Shown here in pieces: positions 7,821 to 13,275 of a DNA stretch of 13,275 nt. The notes beneath the pieces were generated by a model. That model had not been told where the DNA came from. It was given only the letters and a program-made list of their open reading frames with translations, and did no database searches. The number at the start of each line of letters is the position of its first letter. The first letter of the stretch is position 1. Source of the DNA: Bacteroides sp. UBA7335 (GTDB lineage: Bacteria > Bacteroidota > Bacteroidia > Bacteroidales > Bacteroidaceae); NCBI GenBank assembly GCA_002471185.1, contig DKPL01000024.1, positions 58,793-72,067 of the forward strand, written 5' to 3'. The translations under genes and the position numbers were made by a program.

Positions 7821-9521
7821 ATGAAAACAATAACTAAGATTTTATTCATGCTTGTCGTTATCCTGGGCTTTACTGCCTGCGATAAAGATGGCGATACAAT
7901 ATACTTAAGCGGACTTACAGAGAGTAAGCTTACGGCTACTCAATCAAAAGTTGTATTATCGATTGAGCAAAGCAAAGATATCGTGCTTTCTTTGGCATGG
8001 ACTCGTGATGCTTTGATTACAAGCGATCCTAATGTAGCGGCTCCCAATATTACTAAACAAGTAATGCAAATAGCGCCATCGGCCGATTTCTCGACAAATG
8101 TTCATGAACTGAACGAGGCTTCACTTTCGAGAGCGTTTACTGGAGCTGAGTTGAATGCAGTCGCTAAAAACATCGGCTTAAATCCTAATGAAGAAACACC
8201 TGTATATTTCAGAATTGCAGGAACTGCAGGCAATAATATGGACCCTGTTTATAGCAATGTTGAGGTGGTTAATATTACCTCTTACTTTATTGATATGTCT
8301 ATCGGTACTGTATTGAATGCTGATGGCGATGAAACCGGCAAACTTTTATATTCTTCCGAGTCTAATGGTGTTTATACCGGGTTTATGGGCGTTACTTCGT
8401 GGTATAATTATTACTTGCGCGAAGGTGATGGACTTATTTGGGGTAATGATGGTGTAGATGGTACGCCTTTCTTGATGTCGTCGGATGATTCTAAATTCAA
8501 TTATTGGTTTCCTGGGATGACTGGTTGTTATTTTGTAGAAGTTAATACACCCAAAAAAGTGTGGTCGGCACTTTATATCCCTTCATTGCAAGTAACCGGT
8601 TCAATAGAAGGTGAAATGACATTCGACCGTCAAAACGACAAATGGATGTATACTTTCGAGGCTCAATCAACTGGCTCAATCACTGTTAATATATCGGGCA
8701 TAGGTAAGCAATACGATTATGCAACCGGTACCGACGATGATGCTGCTATTTCTACTCCTGTAGCTTTTTATCAATCGGGAAATGAAATTGTTTATGGACA
8801 AGCAGGTGGATCTATTTCAGTAAACGTTCCACAAACCGGAGAGGTGATGTTGGTGTTAGATTTGAGTGATTCGCGCAATATCATTGCAAAAGTTACAGCT
8901 GCAGAAGTACTTCCTGAACCAATACCTACTATTATCTATCTTTCTGGTATTGATGATTTACTTCATGGCTGGACATTCGATAATCAATTAAGATTATATC
9001 ATGAAGATAACCAAACATATGCAGGTGTTGCTTATTCTGCTTCAGAGTGGGGATATTCAATTTATAAAGAAGCATACGATTGGAATAACAAATTTACTTA
9101 TGTAAGTGGTGATGCTGCTGCAGGTACTATGGAGTTGAATGGAGAGGGAGGTAATATTCCTGCTCCTGCTCAAGGATTGTATCTTTTTGATGTATCGCTA
9201 AAGGCGTTGACCTATCAAACTACACAATTAGAAGATGTAATTTATTACTCTGGCTTAAACGATAACTGGGATTCATTCTCTGCTTTAGAAGCAACGGATG
9301 TAACGGGGGTATTTGCCGGAAGTATTACCATCACTAAAGCCTCTGCATGGGGATTCAAACTTTATCTCTTTAATGGCGATTGGAATACATCATTTGGAGG
9401 TTCCGAAGGTGTTCTTTATTATAAAGGCAATGATGGTATAACCGATGATCAAAAATTAACTCCCGGCACATATACTTTGACAGTAGATTTAGTGAAGGGT
9501 ACTTATGCAATAACACAATAA
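7821..9521 (+). CDS. SusE-positioned surface glycan-binding lipoprotein with three repeat modules
   Basis: A 566-residue lipoprotein (MKTITKILFMLVVILGFTAC, lipidated Cys20) followed by the acidic DKDGD, which resembles a surface-export signal. Residues about 25-157 resemble the SusE N-terminal Ig-like domain ('LTATQSKVVLSIEQSKDIVL', 'APSADFSTNV', 'VYFRIAGTAG'). Three similar beta modules follow. Module 1 (160-253) has 'GVYTGFMGVTSWYNYYLREG' and 'GCYFVEVNTPKKVWSAL'. Module 2 (371-468) has 'IIYLSGIDD', 'SEWGYSIYKEAYDWNNKF' and 'GLYLFDVSLKALTYQ'. Module 3 (473-566) has 'VIYYSGLND', 'SAWGFKLYLFNGDWNTSF' and 'GTYTLTVDLVKGTYAI'. A different beta-rich domain separates modules 1 and 2. The repeated Trp/Tyr clusters are plausible galactan-stacking sites, like the tandem starch-binding modules of SusE/SusF. 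ATG 7821 is preferred over 7815 because the protein then opens with a normal MKT signal peptide; either is possible. Binding function is inferred from position and architecture. Confidence 0.82.
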   Translation: MKTITKILFMLVVILGFTACDKDGDTIYLSGLTESKLTATQSKVVLSIEQSKDIVLSLAWTRDALITSDPNVAAPNITKQVMQIAPSADFSTNVHELNEASLSRAFTGAELNAVAKNIGLNPNEETPVYFRIAGTAGNNMDPVYSNVEVVNITSYFIDMSIGTVLNADGDETGKLLYSSESNGVYTGFMGVTSWYNYYLREGDGLIWGNDGVDGTPFLMSSDDSKFNYWFPGMTGCYFVEVNTPKKVWSALYIPSLQVTGSIEGEMTFDRQNDKWMYTFEAQSTGSITVNISGIGKQYDYATGTDDDAAISTPVAFYQSGNEIVYGQAGGSISVNVPQTGEVMLVLDLSDSRNIIAKVTAAEVLPEPIPTIIYLSGIDDLLHGWTFDNQLRLYHEDNQTYAGVAYSASEWGYSIYKEAYDWNNKFTYVSGDAAAGTMELNGEGGNIPAPAQGLYLFDVSLKALTYQTTQLEDVIYYSGLNDNWDSFSALEATDVTGVFAGSITITKASAWGFKLYLFNGDWNTSFGGSEGVLYYKGNDGITDDQKLTPGTYTLTVDLVKGTYAITQ

Positions 9522-9528
9522 TAGAAAG

Positions 9529-10560
9529 ATGATGAAATTAAAACATATATTAATCGCTGCACTAACTGTTATCGGTATGAGTGCATGCAATGATGATGAC
9601 AATAAAATAACATTTCCAGAACAACCTACTTACGATATGACAGGCTTTGCTAAGGGGGCAGATGTAAGCTGGTTGACTCAGATGGAGAGAAATGATATTA
9701 AGTTTTACAATAGCAACGGACGCGAAACGGAGTGTATGACACTCCTTCGCGACTTGGGTATGAACTCTATTCGCTTGCGTGTATGGGTTGATCCGGTTAA
9801 TGGATGGAACAATGTAAACGATATGCTTTCGAAAGCAATTCGTGCCAACAACTTGGGCATGCGTTTGATGATTGATTTTCATTACAGCGACTCATGGGCC
9901 GACCCGGGACAGCAAACAAAGCCGGCTGCTTGGGCTAACTACTCATTCGAAGAGTTAAAGCAAGCGGTGGCCGATCATACTACCGAAGTACTTTCTACAT
10001 TGAAAGCACACAATATTACACCAGAGTGGGTTCAAGTTGGCAACGAAACCGGTAACGGTATGCTTTGGGACGATGGTAAAGCATCTGAGAATATGGCTCA
10101 ATATGCTGAATTGAATAATTCGGGTTATGATGCAGTGAAGGAAGTATTTCCATTGGCTAAAGTGATTGTTCACCTTCAGTCGGGCGAAGATCTTGGTTTG
10201 TATCGTTGGTTGTTTGATGGTTTGAAAACCAATGGTGCTAAGTGGGATGTAATTGGTATGTCGCTTTATCCGCAAGAGGATAATTGGGAACAAATGACCA
10301 ATGATTGTTTGGCTAATATTAATGCGATGATTGAGCAATACGGAAGCGAAATAATGATATGCGAAGTAGGAATGCCTTGGAATCTTGATGTGGTGTGTAA
10401 TCAATTCTTGACTAAATTGTTAACGGCTACTCAATCGATACCTCAATGTTTGGGCATATTTTACTGGGAACCACAGGCCTATAATGGTTGGGAAGCATAT
10501 ATGCTCGGTGCATTCGATTTGCAAGGTCGCCCAACAAGTGCTTTGGATGCTTTCAAATAA
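9529..10560 (+). CDS. GH53 endo-beta-1,4-galactanase, surface lipoprotein
   Basis: A 343-residue arabinogalactan endo-beta-1,4-galactanase (glycoside hydrolase family 53), retaining, expected to cut beta-1,4-galactan chains at the cell surface into oligosaccharides for SusCD. The signal peptide ends in the lipobox MSAC (Cys20). The following NDDDNK is an acidic stretch of the lipoprotein export signal type, which favours surface display. One (beta/alpha)8 barrel fills the protein: 'GADVSWLTQMERNDIKFY' (43-60), 'LGMNSIRLRVWVDP' (76-89), 'RLMIDFHYSDSWADPGQQTK' (112-131). Acid/base Glu173 sits in 'VQVGNETGNGMLW' and nucleophile Glu279 in 'EIMICEVGMPW'. 'GIFYWEPQ' lies near the C-terminus. The mature length is typical of a single-domain GH53, and the catalytic residues are intact. 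Two consecutive ATGs (9529, 9532) could start it; AGAAAG just upstream may serve as ribosome binding site. It begins 7 bp after the preceding gene. Confidence 0.95.
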   Translation: MMKLKHILIAALTVIGMSACNDDDNKITFPEQPTYDMTGFAKGADVSWLTQMERNDIKFYNSNGRETECMTLLRDLGMNSIRLRVWVDPVNGWNNVNDMLSKAIRANNLGMRLMIDFHYSDSWADPGQQTKPAAWANYSFEELKQAVADHTTEVLSTLKAHNITPEWVQVGNETGNGMLWDDGKASENMAQYAELNNSGYDAVKEVFPLAKVIVHLQSGEDLGLYRWLFDGLKTNGAKWDVIGMSLYPQEDNWEQMTNDCLANINAMIEQYGSEIMICEVGMPWNLDVVCNQFLTKLLTATQSIPQCLGIFYWEPQAYNGWEAYMLGAFDLQGRPTSALDAFK

Positions 10561-10597
10561 ATAATAAATAATAAGTAGGATTAATATAATATATTTG

Positions 10598-13063
10598 ATG
10601 AGAAAATTAACCCTTATCTTGACTGTAATGATTGGCATGTTTGCGCATGCCAATCGCTCTGAGATATTACTCGAAAAGAATTGGAAGTTTACAAAAGGTG
10701 ACCCTCAAGGTGCCGAATCGCCCTCTTTTAATGATAAATCATGGGAGTTGGTAACGATTCCTCACGATTGGTCTATTTATGGACCTTTTAGTCGCGATAA
10801 TGATTTGCAAAATGTAGCCGTAACACAAAATTTCGAAACGGCAGCATCTGTTAAAACAGGTCGTACCGGTGGTTTGCCATATGTGGGTACCGGTTGGTAT
10901 CGTACCAGCATTGATGTTCCTGCCCATCAAAAGGCAACATTGATATTTGATGGAGCCATGAGCGAGGCAAAAGTTTACGTAAACGGTCAAGAAGCTTGTT
11001 TCTGGCCTTTTGGTTATAACTCGTTTCATGTAGATATAACTCCATTTTTAAATACCAATGGGGTGTCGAATGTAGTGGCGGTTCGTTTAGAAAATCGTCC
11101 TCAGTCATCGCGTTGGTATCCTGGTGCTGGCTTATACCGCAATGTACGTTTGGTTACTACCAACGATATTCATGTTCCGGTATGGGGAACACAAATCACA
11201 ACTCCTCACGTTTCCAGCGATTTTGCATCTGTTTGTCTTAAAACAAATATACTCAATGCAGGTAGTAAGAAACTACGTTTGGTCACAAATATAAAAGATC
11301 ATTCGGGTAATGTGGTTGCCTCTCAAGATAATACCCATCAATTAAATCACGGTAAACCATTCGAGCAAAACTTTATTGTTGATCAGCCTATGCTATGGTC
11401 GCCCGAGATGCCTAATTTGTATTTGGCAGAAACAAATATCTACGATGGCGATGAGTTGGTCGATACTTATACTACACGTTTCGGCATTCGTACCATCGAA
11501 GTCATTGCACATAAAGGTTTCTTTTTAAATGGTAAGAATCGCAAGTTTCAAGGCGTATGTAACCATCACGACTTAGGTCCTTTGGGTGCTGCCATCAATG
11601 TTGCTGCTTTGCGCCGTCAACTTACTATGTTGAAAGAGATGGGTTGCGATGCCATTCGTACTGCTCATAATATGCCGGCTCCCGAGTTGGTGGAGCTTTG
11701 TGATGAGATGGGATTCATGATGATGGTAGAACCATTCGATGAATGGGAAATTGCCAAATGCGATAATGGTTACCACCGATATTTTAATGAATGGGCAGAA
11801 CGCGATATGATTAATATGTTGCATCAATATCGTAATAATGCATGTGTGGTAATGTGGAGTGTAGGTAACGAAGTTCCTACACAATGTAGTGCCGAAGGTT
11901 ATAAGGTAGCCTCTTTCTTACAAGATATCTGTCACCGCGAAGATCCAACTCGTCCTGTAACATGTGGTATGGATCAAGTAAGTTGCGTATTGGGCAACGG
12001 TTTTGCTGCTATGCTCGATGTTCCCGGTTTTAATTATCGTGTGCATCGTTACGAAGAAGCTTTCAATGCTTTACCACAAGGTATTGTGCTAGGTTCTGAA
12101 ACTTCATCTACTGTTAGCTCGCGTGGTGTTTATAAATTTCCTGTAGTAAAACAAGCCAATGGTATGTACGATGATAATCAATCGTCATCATACGATTTAG
12201 AATATTGCAGCTGGTCTAATGTTCCCGATGAAGATTTTGCTTTGGCCGATGATCATCAGTGGACAATGGGACAGTTCGTTTGGACAGGTTTTGATTATTT
12301 AGGTGAACCTTCGCCTTATGATACCGATGCATGGCCAAGTCATAGTTCTTATTTTGGTATTATCGATCTTGCAAGTTTACCTAAAGATCGTTATTACTTA
12401 TATCGTAGCCTTTGGAATAAAGATGTCAATACATTGCATATCCTTCCACACTGGACATTCCCGGGGAGAGAAGGAGAGGTTACTCCGGTTTTTGTTTACA
12501 CTTCATACCCTTCGGCCGAGCTGTTTATTAATGGTAAGAGCTATGGTAAACAACGAAAATTGACTGCCGATGAGGCTAAAGCCATTGAGCATACCGACTC
12601 GTTAGCATTGCAACGTCGTTATCGCTTGATGTGGATGGATGCTGTATATCAACCAGGCGAGGTAAAAGTGGTAGCTTATCATCAAGATGGCACTGTTGCC
12701 GAAGAGAAAATAGTTCGTACAGCTGGCCAACCTGCTCGCATCCAAATGGTAGCCGACCGTACTGGCTTGACAGCCGATGGTAAAGATTTATCATATGTTA
12801 CCGTGAGTGTTGTCGACAAAGATGGTAACCTTTGTCCTGATGATAACCGAAATATTAAATTTAAGGTAAAAGGTGCTGGTAAGTTCCGTGCCGCTGCAAA
12901 TGGCGACCCCACTAACTTACAACTTTTTCATGAGCCACAGATGAAGGCCTTTAGCGGTCAGCTCACAGCTATCGTGCAAACAAGCCAAACTCCTGGCAGT
13001 ATTGTACTTGAGGCATCTGCACCAGGGTTGAAAAAAGAGCAGATTATACTGAATAGTAAATGA
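10598..13063 (+). CDS. GH2 beta-galactosidase-type enzyme (periplasmic exo-acting)
   Basis: An 821-residue glycoside hydrolase family 2 enzyme, probably releasing galactose from imported galacto-oligosaccharides. A signal peptide (MRKLTLILTVMIGMFAHA) without lipobox suggests the periplasm. Domain order: GH2 sugar-binding jelly roll about 21-190 ('WKFTKGD', 'IPHDWSIYGPF', 'GTGWYRTSIDVP', 'RWYPGAGLYRNVRL'); Ig-like domain about 192-300; catalytic barrel about 305-605; DUF4982-like Ig domain about 617-704 ('VFVYTSYPSAELFINGKSYG'); and a C-terminal GH2_C5-like domain about 708-818. Acid/base Glu425 is in 'MWSVGNEVP' and nucleophile Glu501 in 'GIVLGSETSS'; 'NHHDLGPLGAA' and 'IRTAHNMP' are further family motifs. 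The ATG at 10598 is chosen; an in-frame TTG at 10595 would add one Met. It is the last gene of the operon, 37 bp after GH53. The linkage cleaved (beta-1,4-galactosyl) is inferred from context, since GH2 also covers glucuronidases and mannosidases. Confidence 0.92.
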   Translation: MRKLTLILTVMIGMFAHANRSEILLEKNWKFTKGDPQGAESPSFNDKSWELVTIPHDWSIYGPFSRDNDLQNVAVTQNFETAASVKTGRTGGLPYVGTGWYRTSIDVPAHQKATLIFDGAMSEAKVYVNGQEACFWPFGYNSFHVDITPFLNTNGVSNVVAVRLENRPQSSRWYPGAGLYRNVRLVTTNDIHVPVWGTQITTPHVSSDFASVCLKTNILNAGSKKLRLVTNIKDHSGNVVASQDNTHQLNHGKPFEQNFIVDQPMLWSPEMPNLYLAETNIYDGDELVDTYTTRFGIRTIEVIAHKGFFLNGKNRKFQGVCNHHDLGPLGAAINVAALRRQLTMLKEMGCDAIRTAHNMPAPELVELCDEMGFMMMVEPFDEWEIAKCDNGYHRYFNEWAERDMINMLHQYRNNACVVMWSVGNEVPTQCSAEGYKVASFLQDICHREDPTRPVTCGMDQVSCVLGNGFAAMLDVPGFNYRVHRYEEAFNALPQGIVLGSETSSTVSSRGVYKFPVVKQANGMYDDNQSSSYDLEYCSWSNVPDEDFALADDHQWTMGQFVWTGFDYLGEPSPYDTDAWPSHSSYFGIIDLASLPKDRYYLYRSLWNKDVNTLHILPHWTFPGREGEVTPVFVYTSYPSAELFINGKSYGKQRKLTADEAKAIEHTDSLALQRRYRLMWMDAVYQPGEVKVVAYHQDGTVAEEKIVRTAGQPARIQMVADRTGLTADGKDLSYVTVSVVDKDGNLCPDDNRNIKFKVKGAGKFRAAANGDPTNLQLFHEPQMKAFSGQLTAIVQTSQTPGSIVLEASAPGLKKEQIILNSK

Positions 13064-13082
13064 TAGGAATTTAGTTTTCAAT

Positions 13083-13178
13083 AACTAGTTAGTGTGTAAC
13101 CTTTGAAATATTTGGCAACAAATACTCAAAGGTTACTTTGTTTTATGAAATAGATACTTACTAAGTAATTAGTTAGTG
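13083..13178 (+). repeat. Short direct repeat TAGTTAGTG flanking the terminator
   Basis: The 12-mer AACTAGTTAGTG (13083-13094) recurs as AATTAGTTAGTG (13167-13178), with one mismatch and starts 84 bp apart. The terminator hairpin lies between the two copies. It may be chance in AT-rich DNA or a remnant of a small insertion or duplication. No function is assigned. Confidence 0.3.
13096..13145 (+). terminator. Rho-independent terminator of the operon, GCAA tetraloop
   Basis: An 11-bp perfect stem (GTAACCTTTGA 13096-13106 with TCAAAGGTTAC 13126-13136) continues, after a small internal bulge (AA opposite C), into a 6-bp stem (TATTTG 13109-13114 with CAAATA 13119-13124). A GCAA tetraloop of the stable GNRA class caps it. 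The T-rich TTTGTTTTA follows. It lies 32 bp after the GH2 stop codon and ends the operon. Confidence 0.85.
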
Positions 13179-13193
13179 CCACTTTTTAGTATT

Positions 13194-13217
13194 AAAATAT
13201 GTTATATAACATATTTT
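13194..13217. repeat. 24-bp perfect palindrome, candidate operator
   Basis: The two 12-bp arms, AAAATATGTTAT and ATAACATATTTT, are exact reverse complements with no spacer. The palindrome ends 13 bp upstream of the -33 box of the promoter at 13231-13261, a position typical for a dimeric regulator. It could also form a weak AT-only hairpin. I cannot name a regulator. Confidence 0.5.
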
Positions 13218-13230
13218 TCAGACTTAATGG

Positions 13231-13261
13231 TTTGTATTTTAGCATTAAAGGTGTACATTTG
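13231..13261 (+). promoter_or_regulatory. Bacteroidetes-type promoter reading out of the right edge
   Basis: The -33 element TTTG (13231-13234), a 19-bp spacer and the -7 element TACATTTG (13254-13261) match the phylum consensus completely. The -7 box and spacing equal those of the operon promoter at 531-561, but here the -33 is perfect and no TGTCC repeat is present. The start point would be near 13267-13270, so the driven gene lies beyond the window. Confidence 0.65.
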
Positions 13262-13275
13262 CAATGTGTTTTTCA

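Noticed and set aside
9955..10404. 149-codon antisense open frame within GH53
   Set aside because: It lies opposite an intact, clearly recognised gene. Its translation is rich in His, Ile and Cys with no domain pattern, and there is no promoter or ribosome binding site.
10590..10597. TATATTTG, a full match to the -7 consensus TAnnTTTG, just before the GH2 start
   Set aside because: No TTTG at the right distance upstream (10567-10570 reads AATA), and the start of transcription would fall inside the GH2 coding region. Treated as chance in an AT-rich gap.
12303..12563. 86-codon + strand frame inside GH2
   Set aside because: It overlaps conserved GH2 sequence in another frame, and GH2 itself is uninterrupted. 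Nothing suggests a frameshift or a fused gene.
13156..13166. Small palindrome ACTTACTAAGT
   Set aside because: 5-bp arms around one base; expected by chance in this composition.

Overview
The window looks like part of a Bacteroidota (Bacteroidales) genome. It is AT-rich and carries a SusC/SusD pair, SPII lipoproteins with 'xTxC'-type lipoboxes, a hybrid-two-component-type AraC regulator terminus, and promoters of the Bacteroidetes form (-33 TTTG / -7 TAnnTTTG). I cannot name the genus. The whole window is one polysaccharide utilisation locus (PUL), with every gene on the + strand. From its enzymes (GH53 endo-beta-1,4-galactanase plus GH2 beta-galactosidase type) it most likely targets beta-1,4-galactan, the side chain of pectic rhamnogalacturonan I.

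Layout. Positions 2-388 hold the C-terminal AraC-type DNA-binding end of a regulator, most likely an HTCS, cut by the window edge. Positions 389-597 are regulatory: a possible terminator hairpin (430-459), a TGTCC direct repeat with 21-bp period (496-528), and a promoter (531-561) with the -7 sequence TACATTTG. One apparent operon follows: a secreted clan GH-A glycoside hydrolase of uncertain family, possibly GH147 (598-3189); SusC-like TonB-dependent transporter (3244-6213); SusD-like lipoprotein (6238-7806); a SusE-positioned surface glycan-binding lipoprotein with three apparent repeat modules (7821-9521); GH53 lipoprotein (9529-10560); GH2 enzyme (10598-13063). Gaps between operon genes are 7 to 54 bp. 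A strong hairpin terminator with a GCAA tetraloop follows at 13096-13145. The last 130 bases hold a 24-bp perfect palindrome and a textbook Bacteroidetes promoter reading out of the window.

Working model (inference from family knowledge). The GH53 lipoprotein cuts galactan at the cell surface. The SusE-positioned protein and SusD capture the chains, and SusC imports the oligosaccharides. The periplasmic GH2 and the GH-A enzyme reduce them to galactose. The regulator at the left edge would sense an oligosaccharide and activate the 531-561 promoter. The order susC-susD-SGBP-GH53-GH2 matches, as I remember it, the B. thetaiotaomicron galactan locus BT4667-BT4671.

The locus as a whole belongs to a known class. 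The less familiar parts are the GH-A enzyme at the head of the operon, the repeat architecture of the binding protein, and the cis-elements. Two start codons need care: the first enzyme should begin at ATG 598, not at the in-frame TTG 559, which lies inside the promoter; GH2 should begin at ATG 10598. I saw no tRNA, rRNA, CRISPR array, insertion sequence or broken gene.
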